Positions 18,162-29,307 are shown, counted from the stretch's first letter. The stretch is 51,176 nt of DNA from Candidatus Kuenenia stuttgartensis (GCA_945861975.1 CAMAXD010000006.1:1-51176), one strand, 5' to 3'. The notes: generated by a model from the letters alone, not told the origin. A program made the numbers and translations.

Positions 18162-21143
18162 TTACCGCCACGTGAGGACTCGAAAGATCCCTTCACGCTG
18201 CTTGATGCGATTCGGCAACGTGAGCAGGCGGTCGCGGAAGATGGCCAGGACGAGTCCGGAGCCAAAGATCATTCCACCGCCTATCGTGATTGCCAGTGCA
18301 ACAGTACTCAGACGACCCCATGGAACGAACAGCGCCAGCGTAACGAAGTACAGCATGGTCATGCCGGTGCCCGCGACCGTTGTCGATTTCAGTTGAAACA
18401 TCACGCCGGTCGCCAGCAGTGCAATGCTGATCGCAAGGAACCCGAGTTCATTCAGCGGCAGGAATTCGCCGCGCGATCTATCGAAAAGCGTAGCAATTGC
18501 CAGCGGCAGACTTGCCAGTAACGAGCCAAACAGCAGGCTCATGCTGACCAGATCAGACTGCTCGTCCTGTTCTTTGAACCAGCCGAGATGTCCAATTGTC
18601 AGCAGGATTAAACCGCTCACAACGCAAAACAATTCGAGCTGCTGTCCTGGACTCAGGTCGATCAAACGATGAACAGCCAGTAACATCACAATTCCCTGAG
18701 CGATTGTTGTCACAGAGTACCAGTTGCGCCCTGCCGGGTGTCGTGTGATCAGTAACGAGACCCCGCTAATGGACAGCATGGCGAAGCAGAATCCGGCGAA
18801 TTTCCAGTCTATCTCGGCACTGGAATGACTGGCGAAGCGACTCAGGCCGAAAAAGACGGACGAGACAAACGCCAGACTCAACACGGCATTCGCCGACTGG
18901 AACAGAGCTTCGGAAAGTGAACCGGCAACGGTCTTCTCCAGCAGTGACAGGCGATAGATGATGAGCATCAGCAGTCCGGTGATTGCAAAGGCCAGGATAT
19001 ATCCCTGTGTTTCCAGACCCACATAGTGCAGCAGTTGCCAGAAGGCGGCACACGTTGTCAATGCCGACAGGTAGACGCACCAGGTCTGGCGGCGGAAGTA
19101 AGTGGCAAGTCCATAAAAGACCGCAGCTTCAGTAAAGAACAACGCCAGCAGCAAATGCCCACGCCCGTTGGCCGAGGACGTCAGGCTCTGATAAGAAGAG
19201 GCCAGCGATGAAACCAGCATCAATCCGGCAGCCACATGAGCGGCCCACAACAGAGGCTTCGCGGGTGATCGATCCGCATAGAGTCGTGACGCCACAATGT
19301 AGGCGATTGGGATTAACATCACGATCGGTGCATGACTCTGCCACTGATTCAATCCCATCGCCGCCAGAGCAGCCACGGCTGCAACCATCGTCGCAGCACC
19401 TGTGGCGAAGAAGTAGCCGGTGGTCAGTGGCAGTGATGTCTTTCGGCACTGATGAGCACCCACACGGGATGCCACTGCCGTCAACAGCATGGCTCCCACG
19501 AATGTCCAGCGTGGCGGTTCATCGACCCAGACCGCATGTACCCCGAAGTGGTCGAGGAACACCACGACTCCTATCAGCACGGGCAGCATTCCCAGCAGTA
19601 ACCCAAAGGCAGGCAGCGATCGAGTGAACTGGTTCTTGTCAGGCAGCGCAAGCTGAGCCACATGGCTTAAGAGTGATGTCACGGCAAGAACGGCTATGAT
19701 CGCATCAACACCGATTTGTAAATCCAGAATCTGAACAACCAGCACTTCAAGCCACAACAGCATGAAAGCCGCGATATGCAGAAAGACCCCCTTCTTTCGA
19801 ACCACCAGGTCGGACCATGCGTAGGCGTAAGTTCCCGCGGCGACCAGGGCAAGAGCTAACCAGCGAAGCTCCCCACAAATCGGTGATGGCGTTGCCTGCA
19901 GAGAAGCGTAGATCGACTTGAACCCAAACGGATACAGCCAGTTTCCAGCGATCTGTGCACCCAGAACAAGCAGAAGACCGGCAGCCAACTGGACTTGACC
20001 AGACCAGAAAAACGCCATGCCGAACCGGTTGCGGCTGAACGGACCTTCGCCGACTTTGAACGCTCGCTCAAGGTGGATTCCGATGAGCCCCAACACGACA
20101 AGCAGTGTCGCCGGCGAAGCTATCTCCCAGAACTTCTGTGGGGACGGCGGCAGGTCACTGAGAATCAGCAGACCTGTCATCGTAACCCCGGCACTGAACA
20201 CATAGACGAACAATTCGTCCTTCAGGATCACGGCAGCAAGTCCGTACAAAACGCTGATCAAAACAGCGCACATCCAAAGGTGCCCATCGATCGTGATCAG
20301 ATCATTTGCATGGAGGTACCAAAGATTCAGGGGCATCACAAGACACGACAAAAGAGACAATGCCTTGCCAGCGAGCTGGTAGCGGCTGAAGCGAATTGTC
20401 GCCAGTCCACCGCTGAGTAGTGCGATGTTGCTCAACGCCAGAACTATCGCCAGCACGGGCGGTGTGAAAACGTCATTGAGCCATAGCAGAATCACCAGAC
20501 CGACCACCATCAGAGCGCCGCCGAGCCCCAGCAGGCACTGAATGCTGCGAGGGTCAAGAATGATCTCCATGATGCTGCGTCGTGGCTCCGGCGGTTCGAC
20601 AATACGCTGAGCCCGAGGAGACCTATCGGCACGAGGCATCTGGTCCCCGCCGATGGTTGTTTCCTCGGAGGCTTCCAGGTTGTTGGAAGAATCTGATTCG
20701 CCGCTCCCCCCAACGCATTGTGCTTCCAGGTCAGAACGATGATTTCCCTCCAGAAAGAGTTGTCTCTCGATGACCTTCATCCGCGAACGCAGTTCCGCCT
20801 GCAGTGCGTGACATTTGCTAAGCGGGAGAATTCCGGCTGAACGCAGAAACTTAAGAAACTTCGCCATATAAATGCCCGTGCGAAGTTCTTTGACGGCGTC
20901 CGTCTCCCTGGGCTGCCTCGGCAGGAAACAATCCCGTTGAGGAAAGGCTGTCCCATTTTCTGCATTCAACAAATACGATTCCGCCAGCTTCGGAAAATCA
21001 CTGAGGATCTTTTTTGAGTCCTCCCTCGTCAGCAACTGTGACTGTTCCCATTCAAGGATCTGGTCTTCCGTCGATTTCAGTACAGACAGCAAAAGTTGCC
21101 AATCGGACTTTGAATCATTCTTCGCATCGGACATCTTTGGCAC
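18162..21143 (-). CDS. Very large multi-pass membrane protein with cytoplasmic N-terminus
   Basis: 993 aa ORF, about 150-aa soluble N-terminus then more than 20 hydrophobic segments; no confident family. Confidence 0.8.
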   Translation of the reverse strand: MPKMSDAKNDSKSDWQLLLSVLKSTEDQILEWEQSQLLTREDSKKILSDFPKLAESYLLNAENGTAFPQRDCFLPRQPRETDAVKELRTGIYMAKFLKFLRSAGILPLSKCHALQAELRSRMKVIERQLFLEGNHRSDLEAQCVGGSGESDSSNNLEASEETTIGGDQMPRADRSPRAQRIVEPPEPRRSIMEIILDPRSIQCLLGLGGALMVVGLVILLWLNDVFTPPVLAIVLALSNIALLSGGLATIRFSRYQLAGKALSLLSCLVMPLNLWYLHANDLITIDGHLWMCAVLISVLYGLAAVILKDELFVYVFSAGVTMTGLLILSDLPPSPQKFWEIASPATLLVVLGLIGIHLERAFKVGEGPFSRNRFGMAFFWSGQVQLAAGLLLVLGAQIAGNWLYPFGFKSIYASLQATPSPICGELRWLALALVAAGTYAYAWSDLVVRKKGVFLHIAAFMLLWLEVLVVQILDLQIGVDAIIAVLAVTSLLSHVAQLALPDKNQFTRSLPAFGLLLGMLPVLIGVVVFLDHFGVHAVWVDEPPRWTFVGAMLLTAVASRVGAHQCRKTSLPLTTGYFFATGAATMVAAVAALAAMGLNQWQSHAPIVMLIPIAYIVASRLYADRSPAKPLLWAAHVAAGLMLVSSLASSYQSLTSSANGRGHLLLALFFTEAAVFYGLATYFRRQTWCVYLSALTTCAAFWQLLHYVGLETQGYILAFAITGLLMLIIYRLSLLEKTVAGSLSEALFQSANAVLSLAFVSSVFFGLSRFASHSSAEIDWKFAGFCFAMLSISGVSLLITRHPAGRNWYSVTTIAQGIVMLLAVHRLIDLSPGQQLELFCVVSGLILLTIGHLGWFKEQDEQSDLVSMSLLFGSLLASLPLAIATLFDRSRGEFLPLNELGFLAISIALLATGVMFQLKSTTVAGTGMTMLYFVTLALFVPWGRLSTVALAITIGGGMIFGSGLVLAIFRDRLLTLPNRIKQREGIFRVLTWR

Positions 21144-21333
21144 TCCGGAATGTGGGTGACGGCAGACAGACCATGCGAACCTCGCTGCGCAATAAAGCCC
21201 TGTCTGAAGAACGAACGCGTCAAATCACCAGAACACGGCTAAAGAAAATCCGCGATTCTCGTTGAGACGGTCCGATGGCGCCGCGACGACCGTTTCTGAC
21301 ACCCCTTTGCACACCGATGGATGACCAGCAGCA

Positions 21334-23091
21334 TCAATTCTTGTCTCTGTCGAGCCCGGCGTTGTTCTTTCTCGGCATGCCGTCACGGTTGGCTTCCAGA
21401 CTTGCGCTGGAGCGGTTCATCGCGATGTACTGAATCAGTCCAATCAGGGCCAGGGCCAACATCATCGGGATCGCAGTCAATGCCGCCACAGGCTGATGCC
21501 GCACGATTATGGAGTCGACCCACAGTAAGCCGTAGCTGAGCATTGTCAGTACCGTGACATAGCCGATCAGCAGAGGGCGACAGCGCAGAGACGAGGCGGC
21601 GACAAGTACAAACATAGCGGACGTCAATCCGCTGCGGGCTCCGTCGCCTGAGAAGATCACTGCGGTCAGAAGCAGTACTTCACCCGTTGCCCAGGCGTAC
21701 AGAGTCCAGGCCGCACCGCCAGTTCGCTGGAGCCACCACTGCCAGATCGCAGCATTCATGATCGCCAGTGGAACCACGTAGTTCACTGTTCGCTTGAAGC
21801 TCTCATCCCCGGGCAACATTCCAATCGCGATGGCGATCACATGATACGAATAGAAGACCAGCAGCATGCAGATCGTGACCGCCAGGCCCGGGCGGTGACG
21901 AGCCCAGCGCTGCACTCGCCGAAAGATTCCCGACTGCCTGACGTGAATCGATTCCCCTTCCAGACATCTTCGCAGATCGGCTGCAAACTCACCGGCGTTC
22001 GGATATCGCAGGGCCGGGTCGGTCTCCAGCGACTGGATGCAAATCGCATTCAGGTCATGCGGGATGCGCCGATCGCGTTCACGCGGGGAGATGACGTCAT
22101 GTTCTCGAATGAGCTGTATCGTTTGAGCGAAGTCGCCACTTGCGACTTCTATCGGTGGCCGTCCCGTCAGAATGCGGTAGAGAATTGCTCCGAGTCCATA
22201 GACATCGGCCGCTGGCGAGGCGGTGCTGGACTGGCCAGTCGCGATTTCCGGAGCCATGTAGCCGGGTGTTCCCATGATGTCTCCGGCTGACGTCAGATTC
22301 GAATCCGTCTGCAGGCTTTTGGCCAGACCAAAGTCCATCACCCATGGCTGACCAGTTTTCTGGTCAATCAGAATGTTGGAGGGTTTGAGATCCCGGTGAA
22401 TAATGCCATGTTCATGAGCATCCGCGATCGCATTCGCCACAACTCGCAGCTTTTTAATGGCCTCCGTAGTCGTCAGAGCATTGCGCTGCAGTAATTTCTC
22501 CAGAGTCACTCCCTGGATGAACTTCATCACGATAAACGGTTCACCATGGACGTCACCGACCTCATACACCGGCACCACGGCGGCGTGGGCCAGTTGAGAT
22601 GCCGCGTTGGCTTCGTGAAGAAATCGCTCCACATCCTGTGCTGAAGAAAACGCTCCCATCCGCATCATCTTGATGGCGACAAGTCGATCGGGGCGAAACT
22701 GGCGAGCCTTATAGACGATCCCCATTCCGCCCCGGTCAATCTCCTCCAGGATCTCGTAATTTGGTATCTCAGGCAGCGTCCGAACACGGCTGCTGTCCAG
22801 AAGTTTTCCCGACGTGACACAGATAGTCTCTGAAAGAGCCGCATCCTGATCACTGGGTTCCTGAGTGTCAGCTTCCGCTCCGAGATCAGCTATCACCGCG
22901 GCTGACAGCCGCCGGGCTATTTTCGACGGCAGGCGTTGTCTGTTGATCCACGCCAGGCGTTCCTCAGCAGGCAACTCGACCGCCTGCCAGAACAACTCTT
23001 GAATGCGTTCGAAGTCGCGTACAGCATCCCTTGGCAATTGAGCGGAATTGCCATGACCCCAATCGTCACCTTCTGATGTTGGTTCCGTCAT
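21334..23091 (-). CDS. Serine/threonine protein kinase with C-terminal TM region
   Basis: EEIDRGGMGIVYKARQ, VAIKMM, IIHRDLKPSNILID, MDFGLAK, GTPGYMAPE motifs followed by TM helices. Confidence 0.97.
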   Translation of the reverse strand: MTEPTSEGDDWGHGNSAQLPRDAVRDFERIQELFWQAVELPAEERLAWINRQRLPSKIARRLSAAVIADLGAEADTQEPSDQDAALSETICVTSGKLLDSSRVRTLPEIPNYEILEEIDRGGMGIVYKARQFRPDRLVAIKMMRMGAFSSAQDVERFLHEANAASQLAHAAVVPVYEVGDVHGEPFIVMKFIQGVTLEKLLQRNALTTTEAIKKLRVVANAIADAHEHGIIHRDLKPSNILIDQKTGQPWVMDFGLAKSLQTDSNLTSAGDIMGTPGYMAPEIATGQSSTASPAADVYGLGAILYRILTGRPPIEVASGDFAQTIQLIREHDVISPRERDRRIPHDLNAICIQSLETDPALRYPNAGEFAADLRRCLEGESIHVRQSGIFRRVQRWARHRPGLAVTICMLLVFYSYHVIAIAIGMLPGDESFKRTVNYVVPLAIMNAAIWQWWLQRTGGAAWTLYAWATGEVLLLTAVIFSGDGARSGLTSAMFVLVAASSLRCRPLLIGYVTVLTMLSYGLLWVDSIIVRHQPVAALTAIPMMLALALIGLIQYIAMNRSSASLEANRDGMPRKNNAGLDRDKN

Positions 23092-23126
23092 GATTCATGA
23101 GGCTTTCTGCTCAACGCTGCATTCGT

Positions 23127-23690
23127 TCAGCTTTCCGCTGAATCCAATTGGGAAGCTAGCCAGGCCCTGGCGAAACGCCAATCATTCTTAACGGTCGCTT
23201 CTGAGACTTCCAGCACTGCGGCAGTCTCTTTCACATCCAGTCCCCCGAAACATCTCAGCTCAAAAACCTGAGCCTGTCGCGGATTCACTCCAGCCAGTTG
23301 CTCCATCAGATCATTCACTGCCACGACATCCACCGGCTCGGGGCTCATCGACGGCAGGAGAGTGTCCTGCAGAGGTATCTGATGGCCTCCGGCTTCACGT
23401 TTGTCTGCATTCCTTCGCCGGGCATGGTCCACAAGAATGCGTCGCATCATGGTCGCGGCCACTGCACAAAAATGAGCTTTCCCCTGCCAGTTGACTCGGG
23501 TCTGATCGGCCAGTCGCAGGAACGCTTCATTGACCAGAGCAGTCGGCTGCAGCGTGTGATCGGCGCGTTCGTGCTTCAGCCGGCTTGCGGCGATCGCTCG
23601 CAGTTCATCGTAGACCAGTGGCATAAGCTGATGAATCGCGTTGCGGTCACCGGCGGAAATGCTGAGCAGTAAATCGGTAGTCTGGGGCAC
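23127..23690 (-). CDS. ECF-type sigma-70 factor (planctomycete/acidobacterial Sig-70_X6-like)
   Basis: LLLSISAGDRNAIHQLMPLVYDELRAIAASRLKHERADHTLQPTALVNEAFLRL...RQAQVFELRCFGGLDVKETAAVLEVSEATVKNDWRFARAWL. The 24005 start adds an implausible N-terminus; GTG at 23690 preferred. Confidence 0.92.
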   Translation of the reverse strand: MPQTTDLLLSISAGDRNAIHQLMPLVYDELRAIAASRLKHERADHTLQPTALVNEAFLRLADQTRVNWQGKAHFCAVAATMMRRILVDHARRRNADKREAGGHQIPLQDTLLPSMSPEPVDVVAVNDLMEQLAGVNPRQAQVFELRCFGGLDVKETAAVLEVSEATVKNDWRFARAWLASQLDSAES

Positions 23691-24212
23691 GCTGTCATCC
23701 TGTCGATGGGTTGCGGAATGCTTAGACCAAAGAACGCTCGCAACAAGCCATCGAAGGACTCTACCCGGACTATCTACAAAACATCCAGAGTTCCTGCGTG
23801 AGTCGATGTAAGCCGTAGCCAGCAGTGGTTGCAAGGCCGTCAAGTAGTATGTCGGAGTAGCGAAGAATGGCAATCGCTGAGAACAATAATGCAAACCTTG
23901 CCAGATGAAACGGAATGGTGTGCACTGCTGATAGTTGTTGCATGGCTCTGACCTTATCTTGCTGCGGGAATACAGGACGCTTCTCAGAGAACGCGTTAGC
24001 GACACGAATATGAGCTAAAAATTTCCTGGAGAAACTGGAAACATCGCTACTTCCACATGTTTTTCACTCCCTCAGGCCAATCTGCAAAACGTTTAGCCCA
24101 AATTCGAGGTTTCAACGCGTGTGGAAATGCCTCAGGAAGAATCTGGCTAAAGCCATCACCTGCTGACTCCGCGATTCACCAACCGGTCACGAATTTCTGA
24201 AAGTCGCCGCCG

Positions 24213-27200
24213 ATGTCGTCTTATACTCTGCCTGCCAGTGAACCTCGCTCCTCTCTCAAGTCGGCTTCATTCATCGGCTACCTGCTGATGAGTTTTCTGA
24301 CTGCGGTCACCGATAACATGTATCGCTGGCTGATCATTCCGATCGCCAAGGATCAATTGAAGGGAACCGGCCTTTCCCCGGAACAATTCAAAGCGGAAGA
24401 GTCTCTGATTCTGTCTCTTGGACTTGGCAGTCTGATTCTGCCATTCGTCATTTTTGCTCCGTGGTCCAGTTGGCTGGGAGACCGATTCAGTAAGCGGACC
24501 ACCACCATCTGGCTGAAAGCCGCGGAAGTCGTGCTGGTTGCCCTCGGCATTTGGTCCATCCAGACAGGACATCAGGGAACGATGTTCGCCGTACTGTTTC
24601 TGCTGGGGACTCAAAGTGCTCTGCTGAGCACCGCTAAGTACGGGATCATTTCTGAACTGGTGCCCCGTTCATCATTGTCGGCCGCCAACGGACTGGTGGC
24701 TCTGGTGACGCTCATCGCGGCCATTGTCGGTGCTGGTGCCGGGATGCAACTCGGCGAACACGCAATTGCCAGCAAAAGTCTCACGCTGGCAGCGATTGCT
24801 TTGGAGGCGGTTGCCGTTCTGGGAGTCGTCGGAAGCCTGATGATCCAGCGAGTTCCCTCAGCGAATCCCACATTGGCGTTTCCGTGGAACCCGATTCAGT
24901 ACTCCTGGCGCGATATGAAACTTGTCTTCAGCGACCGACCTATTCTGCGAGTTACGTTGGGGATCGCGTTCTTCTGGTCTCTGGCTTCACTGGCACAGAT
25001 GAACATTGATACTTACGTCACCGGCGAACTGCACAAGACTCAGACGGATGTCGGCACGTTTCTCGCCGTCTTATCTCTTGGAGTGGGACTCGGCAGCGTT
25101 CTGGCCGGATGGTGGTCTGGCGGCCGCGTCGAACTGGGGATGGTTCCGCTCGGTGCATTTTTGATGTCTCTGGCCTGTGTCATTCTTTTCCTGTGCCACG
25201 ATTCTTCTCTGATGGCCGGGGCGATGCTGGGAATGATTGGACTGGGCGGTGGGCTCTTCAATGTGCCGCTCAACGCTTATCTGCAGGAAAGAAGCCCACA
25301 CGAAAAACTGGGAGCGATCCTGGCAGCCGGAAATCAGTTGACATCTTTGGGCATGGTCGCCGTCGCCGGATTATTCTGGTTACTCAGTGGTCGGTTGCAG
25401 CTCAGCGCGGCACAGATTTTTCTGCTGACCGGGATCGGTATTCTTCCGATTTTTGCCTATGTCGTCTGGTTGCTGCCGCAGGCGACGGTTCGATTCTTCG
25501 TGTGGCTGCTCAGTCGCTTCGTTTATCGCGTCCGCATTTATGATGTTGAAAACCTGCCGGAGAAAGGCCCGGGGCTCCTCGTCGCCAATCATGTCTCATG
25601 GCTGGATGGCATCCTGCTGCTGCTCTCCAGCTCACGCAATATTCGTATGGTGGCCTATGCGGATTACGTGAAGGGTCCATGGATCGGCTGGCTTGCTCGA
25701 TTATTCGGAATCATTCCGATTCGTTCGGGCGATGGTCCGCGAGCCCTGTTGCAGTCGCTCAATACGGCCCGTGAAGCATTGCTCGCCGGTGAACTGGTCT
25801 GCATTTTTGCCGAAGGCCAGGTGACTCGTAACGGACAGTTGCAGAAATTCGAACGTGGACTGTTGAAGATTCTCAAAGGCACCGATGCGCCGGTAATTCC
25901 CGTCTTCCTGGATGAACTCTGGGGCAGCATTTTCAGCTACGATCGTGGCAAATTCCTGTGGAAGAAACCACGCCATTGGCCGTACCCCGTTTCGATCTCG
26001 TTTGGTGCTCCACTTCCTGGCGTGAACGACGTGGACGTGGTGCGACACGGAGTGCTGGAACTGGGGGCGAAATCCATGGAACGGAGAAAGCATCGCCGAC
26101 TGCTTCCCGCGAAGCAGTTCATCCGCCAGTGTCGAGTCGCATGGCGACGGACAAAGGTTGCCGATTCCGCCGGGACTCAACTCACTGGTGGCCGATTGCT
26201 GGCTGGTTCGCTGGCACTGCATAAGCTATTGACGTCGACTGTGCTGAAACCAGAAAACAACTATGTAGGTTTGCTGCTGCCGCCTTCTGTTGGAGGAGTG
26301 CTCGCCAATGCGGCTGTTACTTTGGCTGGCAAAGTGGCTGTCAATCTGAACTACACGCTTTCAGAAGATGTGGTGAACTACTGCATCAAAGAAGCTGGCG
26401 TTCAACAGGTTCTTACCAGCCGTCGGTTTATGGAAAAGCGGCCGATGAATCTGAATGCCGAGCTGATCTATCTGGAAGATCTCAGTCAGCAGATCAGCAA
26501 ACTGGCGAAAATCAAAGCACTACTGACTGCTCGATTTGTTCCGCTGCGCATGTTGAGTCGCCGATTGGGCCTCGAGCGTGTGAAGCCCGACGATGTGATG
26601 TCCATCATCTTTACGTCCGGTTCCACGGGGGATCCCAAGGGCGTCATGCTGACCAATGATAATGTGGCTTCCAACATTGAAGCCGTGCGTCATCTGCTGT
26701 CTCTTCGACCGACCGATTCGGTGCTGGGGGTACTGCCGTTCTTTCATTCGTTCGGTTACACCGTGTCCATGTGGCTGCCCCTGTGTACTGAACCGTCTGG
26801 CGTCTATCACTTCAATCCGCTGGATGCTTCAACGGTTGGTAAGCTGATCGAAAAGCACAAGTCGACGATCCTGCTGGCTACGCCGACGTTCCTGCGGTCG
26901 TACATGAAGCGGTGCAGTGTCGAACAGATGAGTTCACTGAATATGGTCATCGTCGGTGCGGAGAAGATGCCGGATGAGCTGCGGGATTCCTTCCGCGAAA
27001 AGTACGGTTTTGAGCCCAGCGAAGGTTACGGTACGACTGAACTTTCTCCGATCGCTGCCGTGAACATCCCCGCGTCACGACTGGGATCGGAATCCTTTGG
27101 TCAGACTTCGACGAAGCATGGTACGGCCGGGCGAGTTATCCCCGGTTCCGTGGCTGCCGTGTTTGATCTGGAGACGAACGAACGTCTGGGGACCAATAAG

Positions 27201-27755
27201 GAAGGTATGCTGAAAATCAAGGGCCCGAACGTGATGCTCGGATATCTGAATCATCCACAGAAAACTGCCGAGCTGATTCAGGATGGCTGGTACACGACGG
27301 GTGACCTGGGCATGATCGATGAGGAAGGATTCATTCGAATTACCGGGCGTCAAAGCCGTTTCTCCAAGATCGGCGGCGAAATGGTGCCTCACATCCGGAT
27401 CGAACAAGAGATCGCCCGCATCATTGACGACACGCCAGAAAATGAGACGCTAACTGGCCAAACGTCAAACGGCCAAACGTCAAACGAAGAGGCGTCCGGT
27501 GATGCTGAGATCATGTGTGCTGTGACCGCTGTGCCTGATTCGTCCAAAGGCGAACGACTGGTTGTGCTGCACAAGCCTATGCAGAAAAGTGCAAGAGAGA
27601 TCATCGACCAGCTGCAACTCGCCGGACTTCCGAACCTGTGGATCCCAGGCTCCAACAGTTTCCTCGAGGTCACTCAAATTCCGCTGCTCGGCACAGGCAA
27701 GCTGGACCTGCGTGCCATCAAGGAAACGGCGCTCCGTCTCTGCGAAGTGAAGTAG
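24213..27755 (+). CDS. aas: Acyl-[ACP]-phospholipid O-acyltransferase / acyl-ACP ligase fusion (MFS-PlsC-AMP-binding)
   Basis: 1180 aa; N-terminal MFS, PlsC motifs (NHVSWLDG, FAEGQVTRNGQ), AMP-binding motif (IIFTSGSTGDPKGVMLTN, EGYGTTELSP, YTTGDLG). Confidence 0.93.
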   Translation: MSSYTLPASEPRSSLKSASFIGYLLMSFLTAVTDNMYRWLIIPIAKDQLKGTGLSPEQFKAEESLILSLGLGSLILPFVIFAPWSSWLGDRFSKRTTTIWLKAAEVVLVALGIWSIQTGHQGTMFAVLFLLGTQSALLSTAKYGIISELVPRSSLSAANGLVALVTLIAAIVGAGAGMQLGEHAIASKSLTLAAIALEAVAVLGVVGSLMIQRVPSANPTLAFPWNPIQYSWRDMKLVFSDRPILRVTLGIAFFWSLASLAQMNIDTYVTGELHKTQTDVGTFLAVLSLGVGLGSVLAGWWSGGRVELGMVPLGAFLMSLACVILFLCHDSSLMAGAMLGMIGLGGGLFNVPLNAYLQERSPHEKLGAILAAGNQLTSLGMVAVAGLFWLLSGRLQLSAAQIFLLTGIGILPIFAYVVWLLPQATVRFFVWLLSRFVYRVRIYDVENLPEKGPGLLVANHVSWLDGILLLLSSSRNIRMVAYADYVKGPWIGWLARLFGIIPIRSGDGPRALLQSLNTAREALLAGELVCIFAEGQVTRNGQLQKFERGLLKILKGTDAPVIPVFLDELWGSIFSYDRGKFLWKKPRHWPYPVSISFGAPLPGVNDVDVVRHGVLELGAKSMERRKHRRLLPAKQFIRQCRVAWRRTKVADSAGTQLTGGRLLAGSLALHKLLTSTVLKPENNYVGLLLPPSVGGVLANAAVTLAGKVAVNLNYTLSEDVVNYCIKEAGVQQVLTSRRFMEKRPMNLNAELIYLEDLSQQISKLAKIKALLTARFVPLRMLSRRLGLERVKPDDVMSIIFTSGSTGDPKGVMLTNDNVASNIEAVRHLLSLRPTDSVLGVLPFFHSFGYTVSMWLPLCTEPSGVYHFNPLDASTVGKLIEKHKSTILLATPTFLRSYMKRCSVEQMSSLNMVIVGAEKMPDELRDSFREKYGFEPSEGYGTTELSPIAAVNIPASRLGSESFGQTSTKHGTAGRVIPGSVAAVFDLETNERLGTNKEGMLKIKGPNVMLGYLNHPQKTAELIQDGWYTTGDLGMIDEEGFIRITGRQSRFSKIGGEMVPHIRIEQEIARIIDDTPENETLTGQTSNGQTSNEEASGDAEIMCAVTAVPDSSKGERLVVLHKPMQKSAREIIDQLQLAGLPNLWIPGSNSFLEVTQIPLLGTGKLDLRAIKETALRLCEVK

Positions 27756-27972
27756 CTCAGCACGTGGTGGTGCAGAGTCAGAATGAAGTCCCGAGAAGAA
27801 TTTGTTGGTGTATCGCAATTGTGTATGGTGTGGATGTGGGTGGACTACCGAGCAACGATGCTGCATCCGGTCACAACATTTCGCTATCGAACTTCTTGTC
27901 GGATACAATCGACCCGCTTCTCCCAGGCCAACAATGATAGCGACCACCAAATCTGACAGTACTGGTTTGACG

Positions 27973-28640
27973 ATGATTTTAATTCGAGTGCTCTTACTGC
28001 TGCTGTTGGCTGTTTCTTCCACTTCCACGGTCACTCGGGCTGATGAATCGTGGCCAATGGCAGCCAGGGTTGAGCGGCAGCCGTTGCTGGCTCAACTGCA
28101 GCGACTTCGCGACACGCTGAATCATATTGGCATGCCATTGCCGATGGAGACAGAAACGCAGTTAACGCAACTCGTCGAGAATGCTGACGAGGACTCGCTG
28201 ACAGCTCAAGTTCAGGAGTTGCTCGATCCACATTGTCTGGCGGCGGTATCGCTTAGAAAAGATGCAGCACCGGCAGTCGTTCGTCGCGAAGATAAAGTGG
28301 CCTTGATTGAACAGGGATGGCAGAGATATCTGATCAAAGTCATCAATGAGCCGGAAATTCGTGTTCGCCTTCGCATCGACAGCCCCAACGCGAAGCCGGT
28401 GACCAGACGGCGCGCATTGAGTTTTCCGCTCCTCAGCCCGCCGCTGTGAGTGTCAGCCGATCCAGTTCGATTATCGCGGACTGGCGATTCGATCAGGACT
28501 ATGCTGAAATTTCTATTGGTTGCCATCCGCTACCGAGCCCTGTCGCACCGAGCACGAGCGGCAGTCAGCGAGTCTTATTTAGCGATGGTCGAACCACCGG
28601 AACGCTCCCAAGTGCAAACATGATGACTTCTTCGCCGTGG
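27973..28640 (+). pseudogene. Secreted protein gene, probably frameshifted/truncated
   Basis: Signal peptide start MILIRVLLLLLLAVSSTSTVTRADES; coherent protein until about VRLRIDSPNAKPV, then frame changes to RIEFSAPQPAAVSVSRSSSIIADWRFDQDYAEISIGCHPLPSPV in another frame. 3' limit uncertain. Confidence 0.5.
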
Positions 28641-28960
28641 ATGGTGCTGATGTCGTGATGCAGGCTGATCGTTTTCGCCCCGGTGATTGTTTCGATCAGA
28701 GACTCCAGCGTTGGGCGAGCGATCTCGATCAACTGTGTGCGAACGTCTTTGAGAAGGTCTCGACCTCGTTCCGGTGCCATGGTCTGCACTAGATGCTGTT
28801 CTGCGGCTGTCAGAACGCCCTGCAGACGAACCAGCAACAGATCGTCGATCAGAAAACAGCGGACCTCTTTTGGACCGCGGCCCATGTATTCCTGTTCAAA
28901 TCGCGAGATGCCCTCGCAGACGGCCGCTTCCATTTCGCCCTGAGTCATCATCGTCAGCAC
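28565..28960 (-). CDS. DUF2294 / MpsC-like family protein
   Basis: 131 aa; RFEQEYMGRGPKEVRCFLIDDLLLVRLQGVLTAAEQHLV...HHDISTIHGEEVIMFAL matches the DUF2294 pattern. Confidence 0.8.
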   Translation of the reverse strand: MLTMMTQGEMEAAVCEGISRFEQEYMGRGPKEVRCFLIDDLLLVRLQGVLTAAEQHLVQTMAPERGRDLLKDVRTQLIEIARPTLESLIETITGAKTISLHHDISTIHGEEVIMFALGSVPVVRPSLNKTR

Positions 28961-29307
28961 CCCGTTAGAGCAAAATTGAAGGCATTAAAACCGATGGAAG
29001 AAATCACAAGCTGGCGACTGTGTGCATCAAGTTTTGCGTCTTCGTCATGGTTGTCTCCTGGCGACAAGACCAGTCGATTGATACGCGTTCTAAGGCAGTC
29101 GACATCGGTGGATGTGTGAAATCTGTTTCTTCAGATTCCCGCGAGGATCGGAGGAAACTCCGTGGAAAGCGAATTGCTTTCCAGGTCTTGGTTGATACAA
29201 GAAGGCAGCAAAAATCTGCCACATCCATGGCCGTGTGTTGCACTTATTTCGGATGACTCAATAGATCGCATCGCGGCTTCATTCGCGGGGCGAGTTATCA
29301 AGTAAGC

